Of a stretch of DNA of 64,000 nt, positions 23,837 through 33,586 are shown piece after piece; position 1 is the first letter of the stretch, and the number at the start of each line of letters is the position of its first letter. The notes under the pieces were generated by a model that saw only the letters and a list, made by a program, of their open reading frames with translations, did not search any database and was not told the DNA's origin. Made by a program: the position numbers and the translations under genes. Source of the stretch: Trabulsiella odontotermitis (lineage in GTDB: Bacteria > Pseudomonadota > Gammaproteobacteria > Enterobacterales > Enterobacteriaceae). Where the stretch lies: positions 2,852,001-2,916,000 of the forward strand of contig NZ_CP125781.1 of the NCBI RefSeq assembly GCF_030053895.1. Direction: 5' to 3'.

Positions 23837-25117
23837 TCACAACCGAATATCTACAATCTCAGGATCAATAATATATTTGAGATCATAGATTACGCCGTTT
23901 CCTTTTATTAACCCTTTTATTTCAGTGTTATCCATTTTTTCAAATTGTGAATGTGCCACAGCAAAAATAACACCATCATAGGTGTTAGTTGGCTTTTTGG
24001 CTAACACATCTATACCATATTCATGCTTCGCTTCTTCTATGCTAACCCACGGGTCATAAACATCGACGCAAATATTATATTCTTTTAATTCTGTGATGAT
24101 ATCGACAACTTTGGTATTTCGCAGGTCAGGGCAATTTTCTTTGAAAGTTAAACCCATTATTAAAATTCGAGCCCCTTCAACTTGCACTCGTTTCTTAATC
24201 ATTGATTTAACTAATTGTGAAGCGACATATTTGCTCATAGCATCGTTGATACGACGCCCGGAAAGAATTACTTCTGGATGGTAGCCAATTGCTTGTGCTT
24301 TATGTGTCAGGTAATACGGATCCACTCCGATACAGTGCCCACCTACCAAGCCAGGTCGGAATGGCAAAAAGTTCCATTTAGTACCCGCGGCTTTTAAAAC
24401 TTCTTCTGTATCGATGCCAAGTTTATTAAAAATTACCGCAAGTTCATTGATTAATGCGATATTTAGATCACGTTGAGTGTTCTCAATCACTTTTGCCGCC
24501 TCTGCAACTTGAATAGATGAGGCTTTATGAGTTCCCGCTATGATAATACTTTTATATAATTGGTCAACGAACTCGGCTATAGCCGGAGTAGAGCCCGAAG
24601 TAACTTTTTTAATGGTTGTTACACGATGTTCTTTATCACCTGGATTGATTCGTTCTGGACTATATCCTGCAAAAAAATCTTTATTGAATTTCAACCCTGA
24701 AATGCTTTCAAGTACAGGAATACATACTTCTTCTGTAGCGCCAGGGTAAACTGTCGATTCATATATTACAACATCATTCTGCTTCAGAACTTTTCCTAAT
24801 GTTTCTGAAGCTTTTACTAAAGGAGTCAGATCCGGTTGCTTGTACTCATCAATAGGTGTAGGTACAGTTACAATATAGACATTACATGTACGTAACATTT
24901 CTAAATCGCAAGAATAACTTAAATGATTTGCTGACCTCAATTCTTCTGAAGAACATTCGAGAGTAAAATCATCACCGTTTGTTAAATCTATAATTCTTTT
25001 TTTATTAATATCAAAACCAAGTGTATTGTATTTTTTACCAAACTCAACAGCTAACGGTAAGCCAACATAGCCTAAACCAATGATTCCCACTTTGCAATTA
25101 TTTAGCTCTATACTCAT
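23837..25117 (-). CDS. tviB: UDP-N-acetylglucosamine 6-dehydrogenase, TviB/WbpO type
   Basis: 426-residue nucleotide-sugar dehydrogenase that oxidises UDP-GlcNAc (or UDP-GalNAc) to the uronate with NAD+. Motifs: [17 protein letters not shown] (11-27), the [12 protein letters not shown] strand-loop, [11 protein letters not shown] (151-161), and the catalytic Cys262 in [15 protein letters not shown]. It resembles Salmonella Typhi TviB over its whole length. First gene of the O-antigen operon behind the JUMPStart leader; the leader from ops to its ATG is about 230 bases and AT-rich. Confidence 0.9.
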   Translation of the reverse strand: MSIELNNCKVGIIGLGYVGLPLAVEFGKKYNTLGFDINKKRIIDLTNGDDFTLECSSEELRSANHLSYSCDLEMLRTCNVYIVTVPTPIDEYKQPDLTPLVKASETLGKVLKQNDVVIYESTVYPGATEEVCIPVLESISGLKFNKDFFAGYSPERINPGDKEHRVTTIKKVTSGSTPAIAEFVDQLYKSIIIAGTHKASSIQVAEAAKVIENTQRDLNIALINELAVIFNKLGIDTEEVLKAAGTKWNFLPFRPGLVGGHCIGVDPYYLTHKAQAIGYHPEVILSGRRINDAMSKYVASQLVKSMIKKRVQVEGARILIMGLTFKENCPDLRNTKVVDIITELKEYNICVDVYDPWVSIEEAKHEYGIDVLAKKPTNTYDGVIFAVAHSQFEKMDNTEIKGLIKGNGVIYDLKYIIDPEIVDIRL

Positions 25118-25642
25118 TATTTAATTCCTGATAACATTTAGAAAACAAATAAGATTAACAGTCAATTTGATCTTGTAATCTATTTTTCTCTTCAGTGCCA
25201 CTGTTCATCCCAAAATCCAAGCAAGATTTTTGCAAATCTAAAGTACTTAAATAAAGGAATAAAGATGAATACGTAATAGATCTCATATAGTTCCTGCTAT
25301 AAAATCTGAATTAGCAGTTCCAGTTTAGGAATACTATAATTAATCAACGCTACCGCCCCTGGCTCTACAGCTACCAGTGGACTGCGCAAAAATCCAGTAT
25401 GTGAAAGCAAACTAATGCTTTCCCCCTCAAAAACACACCTTAACTACAATCTGTTATTGTCGTATCAAAAAGAGAACGAAACAAGAGAAATTCTTCCAGG
25501 AAGAGGCTGTCTGTCATGCAAATCCATATCATTCAACTCCCTGAAAATGAATAAAAAAACGACAGAAAAACCTGAATCATGCTTGCGCCATAATCCAAAT
25601 TCCGCTGCCGTTTATGAGGGGCTTCATGACACTCTGTCTGGC
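25118..25642 (-). promoter_or_regulatory. O-antigen operon promoter/leader region
   Basis: A 525-bp non-coding region between galF and the first O-antigen gene. It holds the JUMPStart/ops element (25347-25384). The 258 bp on the galF side should carry the operon promoter, but I could not fix -35/-10 boxes by eye. About 230 bp of AT-rich leader lie between ops and the tviB-like ATG. No small gene was convincing. Confidence 0.6.
25347..25384 (-). promoter_or_regulatory. JUMPStart element with ops (O-antigen operon)
   Basis: On the - strand the sequence runs from cagtccactggtagctg to ccaggggcggtagcgt, matching the 39-bp JUMPStart consensus. The ops core ggcggtagcgt is at 25347-25357. In enterobacteria ops pauses RNA polymerase and recruits RfaH for antitermination of long polysaccharide operons. 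It lies where expected, downstream of galF and upstream of the first O-antigen gene. Confidence 0.93.
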
Positions 25643-26536
25643 TTACTCCGCTAGCAACTTCTCAATGCCTTTACGGAACTTCGCCCCTTCCTTCAGGTTA
25701 CGCAGCCCATACTGAACGAACGCCTGCATGTAGCCCAGTTTCTTACCACAATCGTAAGACTGGCCCGTCATCAGCATCGCGTCAACCGGTTGTTTTTTCG
25801 ACAGTTCAGCGATGGCATCGGTTAACTGAATACGGCCCCAGGCACCGGGTTCGGTACGCTCAAGCTCAGCCCAGATATCGGCAGAAAGCACATAGCGGCC
25901 TACAGCCATCAGGTCGGAATCCAGCGTATGCGGCTCGTCTGGCTTTTCAACGAACTCAATGATGCGGCTGACTTTACCTTCGATTTCCAGCGGCTCTTTG
26001 GTTTGAATCACAGAATATTCGTTGAGGTCTCTTGGCATATGTTTCGCCAGTACCTGGCTGCGACCGGTCTCTTCAAAGCGCGCCACCATCGCCGCAAGGT
26101 TATAGCGCAGCGGGTCAGCGGTGGCTTCATCAATGATGATGTCCGGCAGTACGACAACAAACGGGTTATTACCGACAACCGGGTGTGCACACAGAATAGA
26201 ATGCCCCAGGCCCAGCTGTTGCCCCTGACGGACGTTCATGATGGTCACGCCCGGCGGGCAGATAGATTGTACTTCAGCGAGCAACTGGCGCTTAACGCGC
26301 TGCTCGAGCAGTGATTCAAGTTCGTAAGAGGTGTCGAAGTGGTTCTCAACCGCGTTTTTTGAAGCGTGAGTGACCAGAACGATTTCTTTGATCCCTGCAG
26401 CAACAATTTCGTCGACGATGTATTGAATCATCGGCTTGTCAACGATCGGCAGCATCTCTTTTGGAATGGCTTTAGTGGCTGGCAGCATATGCATGCCCAG
26501 ACCCGCTACCGGAATTACTGCTTTCAAATTCATCAT
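25643..26536 (-). CDS. galF: UTP-glucose-1-phosphate uridylyltransferase-like GalF
   Basis: 297-residue nucleotidyltransferase paralogous to GalU. The N terminus [29 protein letters not shown] carries the GalF-specific GMHMLP in place of the usual GTRxLP signature. This fits reports that GalF has low activity and modulates Gal[16 protein letters not shown] and [12 protein letters not shown] are the substrate and metal segments. It has normal GC content and forms the conserved boundary between the O-antigen and colanic acid clusters. It starts MM; the second ATG is equally possible. Confidence 0.94.
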   Translation of the reverse strand: MMNLKAVIPVAGLGMHMLPATKAIPKEMLPIVDKPMIQYIVDEIVAAGIKEIVLVTHASKNAVENHFDTSYELESLLEQRVKRQLLAEVQSICPPGVTIMNVRQGQQLGLGHSILCAHPVVGNNPFVVVLPDIIIDEATADPLRYNLAAMVARFEETGRSQVLAKHMPRDLNEYSVIQTKEPLEIEGKVSRIIEFVEKPDEPHTLDSDLMAVGRYVLSADIWAELERTEPGAWGRIQLTDAIAELSKKQPVDAMLMTGQSYDCGKKLGYMQAFVQYGLRNLKEGAKFRKGIEKLLAE

Positions 26537-26618
26537 CGCATGTCCACCTGTAAATGGTTGAATAATTATAGTCTTTAAACCGCGTTAATCCAGTATGATT
26601 TTTTCTATTCTACCCCTT

Positions 26619-26665
26619 AAAAAACGGCTTATTCTTCAGCGCAAATCTGAGAAATGGCTTAAGCC
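26619..26665 (-). terminator. probable terminator of the colanic acid operon
   Basis: Downstream of wcaM on the - strand: outer stem ggctta/taagcc (26660-26665 with 26626-26631) and an imperfect inner stem ctgagaa/ttct-cag, followed by a short T-run (A-run 26619-26624 on +). The hairpin has a bulge of about 6 bases, so this is a moderate call. It lies between wcaM and the galF start. Confidence 0.45.
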
Positions 26666-26683
26666 TCCAGGAATGTTCGGAAA

Positions 26684-28090
26684 TCATTTCCCAGGCAGTG
26701 CAAAATTCAATCTATCCACATTCACTACATGCTGATCCACCCGATCGATATCTACCGAACGCTGCCCTTTCTCGTTAACCGCCGTGATGTTTGCCAGCGA
26801 CAGCAGTGTGTCCTGGCGCGCCATAAACTTGCCGCGCACATCTTTGCGCATGTCGAAATTGATCTTCAGCGCCGGGCCGCGCTCGGCGTCCTGCATGACG
26901 TTGATATTTCGCATAAAGATATGCTGCGGTTTATTGTGCAGCTCCAGTGACGCACGCTTCATATCCAGGTTGGTAATGGAGACAAACGACCGGGCATTTC
27001 CTGAGGAAATCTGGATACCGCGGACCTTATATGCCAGTTGGCTGTTATCCATCTGGATATTATTCAGGCGAAAATTCTGCGGAATGGAAAGATAATTACC
27101 TTTGATAACGCCATAACCAATTAGCATCCCGGCGCTATTGACCATATCGACATTATCAATAACGAAATTATCACAGCCATAAATCGCCACCGTGGCATTA
27201 TCGATGCCTGCCTGTTTACTGAACGATGGCAGAATATTTTTCGCTTTTACATTACGGATAATAAAGTGTTTGCCATTTTCGACATGCACCAGTTGGCGGC
27301 AGTTGCTACCGGTAATATTGGCGACGACGAAGTTTTTTACCGCCTGGTTCTCAGGGTAAGTATTGTCGTAGGTACTACCCGCAAGGCCGATCCCGATGCC
27401 CCAGTTGATCTTGCCATTGGTGCAGTTGATGTTGTCGATGACATGATCGGAAATGAGGATGTTCTTATCGTTAATCGCGACGTTCCATTCAATGGCATCG
27501 CCCTGCAGGTCGCTAAAGCGACAGTTAGTGATTTTTACGCCGTCCATCTGGTTGTGAAACCCCTGCCGCAGAATCGCGTAATTGGCTTTGGTCACGGTCA
27601 GGTTATCGATGGTCAGGTTACGCATCACCGCCGGTTTTTTGCCGCCAATGTAGATCTGCATCACCGGGCCGTAGCCGCTCATCGCAATCCCCTGGATCGT
27701 ACAGTCAGAGCCGCGCACATCAAGGGCGATATTGTAGAGACTCCCCCCGTCTTTACCGATGATTTTGCAACCGTCCTGCAGGGCAAAGCGCCCTCGCCCG
27801 TTGCCTTTCAGCGCTCCCAGCACCTGCAGCGTTTTGCCCGGCGGCATGATGATGCCGGTGTTGATGTTATCGCACACCACACCCGCCGGAACATCGACCA
27901 CATCCACTGCAGCGAATGCGTCCCGAAAGGCGCGGATCCAGTCATTATTTGAAACATAGTCGCGGATATCAGCGGACTCGCTGCCGCCAATAGCGCGGGC
28001 GGCAGGAGCGTGAAGTAACGGGAGAGCGGCAAGGGCGGAGCCTGCCGAGAGAAAACGACGGCGGGAGAGTGTGAGTCTGTTGTCAGGCAT
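26684..28090 (-). CDS. wcaM: colanic acid biosynthesis protein WcaM
   Basis: 468 residues (E. coli 464). The N terminus has a twin-arginine signal ([19 protein letters not shown], cleaved near AARA), so export to the periplasm is predicted. The rest is a right-handed parallel beta-helix-like repeat pattern (runs such as [12 protein letters not shown] and [13 protein letters not shown]). Its exact role in colanic acid production is not established. It is the last gene of the operon, 42 bp after wcaL. Confidence 0.93.
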   Translation of the reverse strand: MPDNRLTLSRRRFLSAGSALAALPLLHAPAARAIGGSESADIRDYVSNNDWIRAFRDAFAAVDVVDVPAGVVCDNINTGIIMPPGKTLQVLGALKGNGRGRFALQDGCKIIGKDGGSLYNIALDVRGSDCTIQGIAMSGYGPVMQIYIGGKKPAVMRNLTIDNLTVTKANYAILRQGFHNQMDGVKITNCRFSDLQGDAIEWNVAINDKNILISDHVIDNINCTNGKINWGIGIGLAGSTYDNTYPENQAVKNFVVANITGSNCRQLVHVENGKHFIIRNVKAKNILPSFSKQAGIDNATVAIYGCDNFVIDNVDMVNSAGMLIGYGVIKGNYLSIPQNFRLNNIQMDNSQLAYKVRGIQISSGNARSFVSITNLDMKRASLELHNKPQHIFMRNINVMQDAERGPALKINFDMRKDVRGKFMARQDTLLSLANITAVNEKGQRSVDIDRVDQHVVNVDRLNFALPGK

Positions 28091-28132
28091 AGTTCCTCTC
28101 TGGTATGCCCCGGCCCGTCAGGCGAGCCGGGT

Positions 28133-29353
28133 TTAAAGCGCGTATAGCAGGCTCGCCAGCTGTTGGTTAATGACCTGCTGATTAAATTCAGTTTCGACCT
28201 TCTGGCGGGCGCGTTGTACCACCGGTTGCAGAGCATCCGGGTCGATGGCACAGAAATCGCGCAGACGTTCAGCCAGTGCGCTGGCATCGTTTTCCGGCAC
28301 CAGCCAGCCGGATTCATCGGCATCGATCAGTTCAGGAATACCGCTGTGGAGCGTCGAAACCACCGGAATGCCTACCGCCATCGCTTCCATCAGCGCGACG
28401 GGGATCCCCTCCATATCACCATCGGCGCCAGTGACAGACGGCAGCAGGAAGACATCCGCCTCGTCCAGCATGGCTTTGACTTCATGGCTCGGCTTGAATC
28501 CCGGCATCTCAACGACATCTTCCAGCTGATACTGTTCGATCAACGTCCGCAGGCGGCGCTCCCAGGGGCCGATACCCAGAATGCGATAGTGAAAATTCAC
28601 CCCCTGCTCTTTCAACTGGCGGCAGGCTTCAATGGCCACATGCAGCCCTTTTTTCTCGGTCAGACGGGCGACGGAGATGATCTGCAGAGTATCGCCGGGG
28701 GTTTTCAGCGGACGCAGCGCAAAGCGGTCCATATCCACCCCCATGCGCGAGACGGCGATTTTTTGCGCCGGGCACCCCATGGTCTGCAGGCGGTGTGACC
28801 AGAGATCGCTTATCGGCAGCATCAGGTCGCCACGGCGAAACAGTTGCTGATACTCCGGCGTGTAATGGTTGAGCACCTCGCGGCTGGAAATATCAATGCC
28901 GTGGAACACGGTGGCGATTTTGCCCTGCAGCACACCCAGCTCGCGCAGTTTGGCCGCCGTCACGCCCGCCGGGCCAAAGTGTGCGATAAACACATCCGCA
29001 CGTACAGGCTCCGGCATCATGCCGCAAATGGCGGAGAGGATCAGATTGCGCGCCTCGTCGCCGTACTGCCGGACGTTCAGCGCTTTCCAGGTCGCCTGGC
29101 GCGTCAGGCCACGTGCGGTATGCAGCGCCCGGTACTTGAGTTTTGCCGCCCGGCCTTCCGGCTCATCCAGCAGCCAGCGGGTTTTCTCCGCCAGTTGATA
29201 TTTTGTGTAAGCCGCGTGCGTATTGGTCAGGTCGCCTTTTTGCAGCGCAACAATCTCCACCTCATACCCCATCTCGATAAACGCCACGATCTGGTTAAGG
29301 ACGAAAGTCTCTGACGAGAGCGGAAATTTCAGTAAGAAGAACCCAACCTTCAT
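28133..29353 (-). CDS. wcaL: colanic acid glycosyltransferase WcaL
   Basis: 406-residue GT4 transferase proposed to add a galactose-type sugar to the colanic acid repeat. N-terminal MKVGFFLLKFPLSSETFVLNQI is characteristic of WcaL/AmsK. The C-terminal donor site PVALMEAMAVGIPVVSTLHSG has the E-x7-E pattern, preceded by SVARLTEKKGLH. The start overlaps the wcaK stop by 4 bases (ATGA). Confidence 0.95.
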   Translation of the reverse strand: MKVGFFLLKFPLSSETFVLNQIVAFIEMGYEVEIVALQKGDLTNTHAAYTKYQLAEKTRWLLDEPEGRAAKLKYRALHTARGLTRQATWKALNVRQYGDEARNLILSAICGMMPEPVRADVFIAHFGPAGVTAAKLRELGVLQGKIATVFHGIDISSREVLNHYTPEYQQLFRRGDLMLPISDLWSHRLQTMGCPAQKIAVSRMGVDMDRFALRPLKTPGDTLQIISVARLTEKKGLHVAIEACRQLKEQGVNFHYRILGIGPWERRLRTLIEQYQLEDVVEMPGFKPSHEVKAMLDEADVFLLPSVTGADGDMEGIPVALMEAMAVGIPVVSTLHSGIPELIDADESGWLVPENDASALAERLRDFCAIDPDALQPVVQRARQKVETEFNQQVINQQLASLLYAL

Positions 29354-30630
29354 TTCACCTCCCCGATCCGCGCCAGTACTGATTGCACCATTTTCATGCC
29401 TGTCGCGCGTTCAGCGGTGACTGCCTGCGCCAGCCGTTCGTTAATCGCCGCAAGCTGGCCCAGCGTATCGCCGACCATCGCCCCCAGGCTGCCGTCCAGC
29501 AGATGACGAATATCCACCGCCATTTCCGGCATCCCCAGTTGCTGCATAATGCCCGCCGATTTGTGCTCGTAATTAATCGCGATGGCTGGCGTACCGAAGT
29601 TCATGGAGATAATCGCCGAATGCAGGCGCGTGCCGACGGTCAGTTCGCTGGCGCCGAGGATTTTCCCCATCTCCAGATCGTTCAGTTCGTCCATCACCAC
29701 GTGGTATTGCGACGGATCACGCAGGTATTTGCGCAGATTCAGCGCCACCATGCGGTCATCTTTGTTGTAACTGTCGATACCGGTGCAGGTCGAAAGCGCC
29801 ACCACCTGATAGCCATCGTCAATAATGCGATTCACCACTTCAGCGAACGCTTTTTCATACGCCTCCTGAGTGGTGCCGAGGCGCTTATCGAACGGAGCCA
29901 GCTCGCGTAGCGTCACGGCGACCGTTTTCTTCTGCGCAATCACCTGCAGCCAGTGCTGCACCGCGTAACTGGCGACGAAATCCGCCTCATGGTGATCCAC
30001 CAGCCAGGCGGTATCGACGCCCTGCTCAACTTTTGCGGTGTCGATGTCGCTGCGTTTCATCATGTTGAGGCTGACGGATTCCCGCAGGATCAGCGCATCG
30101 CAATGACCAAAAACATAATTCGCCAGTTGGTTAAACTGTGGCTGCTGGAACGGCCCGACGCTGTGACCAATCATGTACAGCGGTTTTTTTGCCATGAACG
30201 TACAGAGCGCATGCTCGAATTGCGGCACACCGTATAAATCGACAAAAAACGAACCGCCGACCTGAATGATGGCATCGTAGCCGGACAACAAACGGACAAA
30301 ATCAGTAAACCCCTGGGCGATGGCGATATTGCGCAGTTTGCCGCTGTCGGTCACCCGCGAGAGCAACACCTGGTGCTGATAGCGGCGGCGAAGCATTTTC
30401 TTCACCCGCCCCATCACACCCGCGGCGTTGTTGTGCTGTTTCATCTGCGAATAGAGCGGGTCGCCCATCACCGGGCGGTCGAGCAGCCAGGACGAGCTCA
30501 CCGGGTAGCGGCTCATCACGTCCACATCCGCATCCGGCTCGAGTGTGTTAATCGCGTCGAGCAACCCACGAAGAATGGCGCTATCACCACGGTTGCCGCA
30601 GGTGTGGTTGCCAAGAATCAGTAATTTCAT
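29350..30630 (-). CDS. wcaK: colanic acid pyruvyl transferase WcaK
   Basis: Polysaccharide pyruvyl transferase family (CsaB-like), 426 residues, expected to place the pyruvate ketal on the terminal galactose of the repeat. Motifs: GNHTCGNRGDSAILRGLL (7-24), IIQVGGSFFVDLYG, and VGTRLHSAIISMNFGTPAIAINYEHKSAG near the C terminus with a conserved histidine. The frame is open 23 codons further upstream, but ATG at 30630 (MKLLILGNH) has an agaggt ribosome-binding site and matches the family length. Confidence 0.94.
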   Translation of the reverse strand: MKLLILGNHTCGNRGDSAILRGLLDAINTLEPDADVDVMSRYPVSSSWLLDRPVMGDPLYSQMKQHNNAAGVMGRVKKMLRRRYQHQVLLSRVTDSGKLRNIAIAQGFTDFVRLLSGYDAIIQVGGSFFVDLYGVPQFEHALCTFMAKKPLYMIGHSVGPFQQPQFNQLANYVFGHCDALILRESVSLNMMKRSDIDTAKVEQGVDTAWLVDHHEADFVASYAVQHWLQVIAQKKTVAVTLRELAPFDKRLGTTQEAYEKAFAEVVNRIIDDGYQVVALSTCTGIDSYNKDDRMVALNLRKYLRDPSQYHVVMDELNDLEMGKILGASELTVGTRLHSAIISMNFGTPAIAINYEHKSAGIMQQLGMPEMAVDIRHLLDGSLGAMVGDTLGQLAAINERLAQAVTAERATGMKMVQSVLARIGEVK

Positions 30631-30656
30631 AGTGACCTCTGAAAAGGGGGTTCTTC

Positions 30657-32135
30657 TCACCCTGCGCGCAGCAGGGTTTTCATTTTTTCGTTGCGGCACA
30701 GCTGGCGTTTCATCTCCACCACCAGCGCATTACGCGACAGCACTATCATCACCAGGAACGCCAGCGCTCCTGCGGCAATCTGCACCGCCAGCAGCAGCGA
30801 CAACGGCAAGTGACCATTGAGCAGGATGCCCAGCGCGTAACTAACCACCAGTGTCGGCAGCGAGAGGTAAAACGGCAGCCACAGGCTCAGGATGTACTCG
30901 CGGTAGCTTGAGCCAAGCACCGGTTTGATCATCACGAAATAGCTGAGCACGGTGTTGATGATTTGCACCAGCAGGAAACCGAGCGTCACGCCCAGTGCCC
31001 CGGCAAGGTGGCCCCCAATGACGATGGCGGGAATGAACAGAAACGTTTTAAAGACATTGAATTTGAAGCTGATATCGACGCGTGCTTTCGCCATCAACAA
31101 CGAGCCGATCGGGTTACCTACCGAGCGCAGCAGCCCGACGATGCACAGCAGTTGCAGAATGGGGATGATGCCCGCCCACTTCTCACCAAACACCAGCGGC
31201 ACGAAATTGTTGCTGACCACCATCAGCCCCAACAGCGCCGGGAAATTGATAATCCCCACCACCGACAGCAACTTGTAAAAGTTCACGCGCAGTTTTTCGG
31301 TGTCATCCTGAATTTTGGCAAACGCCGGGAACAGCACGCGGGTGATGATCGGGTTGAGCTTCATCGGCGGCACCACCGCCACGTTGTAAGCCAGGTTATA
31401 ACCGCCCGCCACGCTGGCACCGAGAATACGCGCCAGCACCAGGGTGGAGAGATTGGTATTGACGTAATTGATGATGCTGTCCGCCGTCAGCCAGGCACCA
31501 AAGCGCAGGTTGGAGGAAACGGACGCCAGCGAAAAATGCAGACCGGGGCGATAAATCTTGCGACCGAACCAGCCGAACAGCAGCGTCCGCACGGCGCTAT
31601 TGACCAGATACCCCAGAATGGCGGTCATCGCCACCGGCCAGAAGTGCGCGGTGACGACCGTAAAGGTAAACCCCGCCAGCACGGCGGAGGTTTCAATCAT
31701 GCCGATTTTGTTGAACTCCAGTTCTTTTTGCATCAGCGCGCGGAACTGCTGCCCGTGCGGAATGACCACAAACGCGAACGACAGCGTACGCATCAGCGGC
31801 GCCAGGTCCGGGTTGTTCAGTACGGTAGCAATCAGATCGCTCAGCAAAAAGACGGCGACAAACACCACAATCCCCAGCCCGACGTTCAGCCAGTACAGCG
31901 TGGTGAGCTCCAGATGGCTGATCTCTTTACGCTGGATAATGGAGTTGGCAATGCCAAAATCCGACAGCGTATCGGCCAGCGCGATGATCACCAGCGACAC
32001 CGTCAGCAGACCAAACTGGTGGTTATCGATGATCCGCGCCAGTACGGTCATCTGCACCAGGCCGAGGCCGATAATGACGATGGTCGCCATTGCCGACCAT
32101 TTCGCGCCGCTGATGGTTCTTTCTCTCAGGCTCAT
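30657..32135 (-). CDS. wzxC: colanic acid repeat-unit flippase WzxC
   Basis: 492-residue polysaccharide exporter of the MOP superfamily with about 12-14 TM segments. N-terminal MSLRERTISGAKWSAMATIVIIGLGLVQM is typical of WzxC. It transfers the lipid-linked colanic acid unit to the periplasmic face for polymerisation by WcaD. It is located 9 bases after wcaJ and 26 bases before wcaK. Confidence 0.95.
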   Translation of the reverse strand: MSLRERTISGAKWSAMATIVIIGLGLVQMTVLARIIDNHQFGLLTVSLVIIALADTLSDFGIANSIIQRKEISHLELTTLYWLNVGLGIVVFVAVFLLSDLIATVLNNPDLAPLMRTLSFAFVVIPHGQQFRALMQKELEFNKIGMIETSAVLAGFTFTVVTAHFWPVAMTAILGYLVNSAVRTLLFGWFGRKIYRPGLHFSLASVSSNLRFGAWLTADSIINYVNTNLSTLVLARILGASVAGGYNLAYNVAVVPPMKLNPIITRVLFPAFAKIQDDTEKLRVNFYKLLSVVGIINFPALLGLMVVSNNFVPLVFGEKWAGIIPILQLLCIVGLLRSVGNPIGSLLMAKARVDISFKFNVFKTFLFIPAIVIGGHLAGALGVTLGFLLVQIINTVLSYFVMIKPVLGSSYREYILSLWLPFYLSLPTLVVSYALGILLNGHLPLSLLLAVQIAAGALAFLVMIVLSRNALVVEMKRQLCRNEKMKTLLRAG

Positions 32136-32144
32136 GCCGCTACC

Positions 32145-33539
32145 TCAATACGCCGCTTTGTTAACAAAGCCTTTGAACACCGTCAGAAAAACAATTTTGA
32201 TATCGAACCAGAGGCTCCATTCGCGGATGTACTCGAGATCGAACTCAATGCGTTTTTCCATTTTTTCCAGCGTGTCGGTCTCGCCGCGCCAGCCGTTGAT
32301 TTGCGCCCAGCCGGTGATCCCTGGTTTGACTTTGTGACGCAGCATGTAGCCCAGAATCAGCGGGCGATACTGTTCGTTATGTGCCACCGCATGCGGACGC
32401 GGGCCGACAATCGACATCCCCCCCGTCAGCACATTGATGAACTGCGGCAGCTCATCAAGCGACGTGCGGCGCAGGAAGTTCCCCACTTTCGTGACGCGCG
32501 GATCGTTCTGCGTCGCCTGAGTCACCACCTTGTCGTTTTCCATCACCCGCATGGAACGGAATTTCCACACCATGATCGGCTTGCCGTCCATGCCGTAGCG
32601 GGTCTGGCGGAAGATGATCGGGCCGGGCGAACTCAGCTTCACGGCGAGGGCAATCGCGCACAGCACCGGGGAGATCAGCAGCAAAATGAAAGCAGAAAGG
32701 ACGATATCTTCCAGGCGCTTCAGCACCCGGTTGGTGCCCGACAGCGGCGTGTCGTACAGCGGTACCACCGGTACGCCGTTCACCTCTTCCACGCGGGAAT
32801 GGAGAATATTGAAGGTGAAAACATCGGGGATCAGGATCACCGAACAGGTGGTATCGGCAAGGTCGCGAACCAGTTTTTTGATGCAGGATTCGTCACGCAT
32901 CGGCATGGCGATATAGACGTTATGGATCTTGCCCGCTCGGGCATCTTCGAGCAGTTGCTGAGTATTTCCGGCCCAGTCGGCGCCCACGCCACCCGGTTTG
33001 GGATCGTGATAAGTGCCGATCACTTCGTAACCTAACCACGGCTGATTGCGGAAGCTGTCGAGCAACGCCTGCCCGACCGGTAAATCACCGGCCACCGCCA
33101 CGCGACGGGTGTTATAACCCTGATTGCGCAGCCAGCCCGCACCGGAACGGATAAACGCCCGGCTCACCACCATGCCGGTGGTGCTGAGTAAATACCACGC
33201 CAGCCAGATGCCAAAGCTGTTGTTGAAATCATCGTTGAACGCCAGCAGCCCGGCGCTGAACACCAGACTCAGCGTCCAGTTTTGTAGCAGTAACAGCAGT
33301 TCCGTCGAGATGCGTACGCCACGCCATGAGCGGTAAAAATCGGTCATGCCGCCGATCATCTGAAAGACCACCAGGGTAATCAACGCCATCAGCAAATGCA
33401 TATACAGAAAGGGCAGTGCCGCTCCCTTACACACCACCCACAGGCCACCGACCATGATGGTGATGTCAGAGAATCGCTGCACCATTGAGATTAACGATGC
33501 ATTCGTTTTGGCTCGCTCGCGCTTTCTTAGAGTCGTCAT
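32145..33539 (-). CDS. wcaJ: undecaprenyl-phosphate glucose phosphotransferase WcaJ
   Basis: Initiating enzyme of colanic acid synthesis: transfers glucose 1-phosphate from UDP-glucose to undecaprenyl phosphate. 464 residues: four or five N-terminal TM segments, a cytoplasmic CoA-binding-like domain, then the C-terminal bacterial sugar transferase domain with LSSPGPIIFRQTRYGMDGKPI, FRSMRV, RRTSLDELPQFINVLTGGMSIVGPRP and HKVKPGITGWAQINGWRGET. It precedes wzxC and follows cpsG in the operon. Confidence 0.96.
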   Translation of the reverse strand: MTTLRKRERAKTNASLISMVQRFSDITIMVGGLWVVCKGAALPFLYMHLLMALITLVVFQMIGGMTDFYRSWRGVRISTELLLLLQNWTLSLVFSAGLLAFNDDFNNSFGIWLAWYLLSTTGMVVSRAFIRSGAGWLRNQGYNTRRVAVAGDLPVGQALLDSFRNQPWLGYEVIGTYHDPKPGGVGADWAGNTQQLLEDARAGKIHNVYIAMPMRDESCIKKLVRDLADTTCSVILIPDVFTFNILHSRVEEVNGVPVVPLYDTPLSGTNRVLKRLEDIVLSAFILLLISPVLCAIALAVKLSSPGPIIFRQTRYGMDGKPIMVWKFRSMRVMENDKVVTQATQNDPRVTKVGNFLRRTSLDELPQFINVLTGGMSIVGPRPHAVAHNEQYRPLILGYMLRHKVKPGITGWAQINGWRGETDTLEKMEKRIEFDLEYIREWSLWFDIKIVFLTVFKGFVNKAAY

Positions 33540-33586
33540 CGTTGTTCCTGTTCAGAGATCCCCCTCCCGTCCGGGAGGGGAAGGAT

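Noticed and set aside
25415..25654. 79-codon + strand ORF between the O-antigen operon and galF
   Set aside because: It lies in the promoter/leader region, opposes both flanking operons and overlaps the galF 3' end; no motif.
30963..33035. 690-codon + strand open frame opposite wzxC and wcaJ
   Set aside because: It is a shadow of GC-rich genes on the other strand, with a His/Gln/Asp/Arg-rich, low-complexity translation, while both - strand genes are clear family members.
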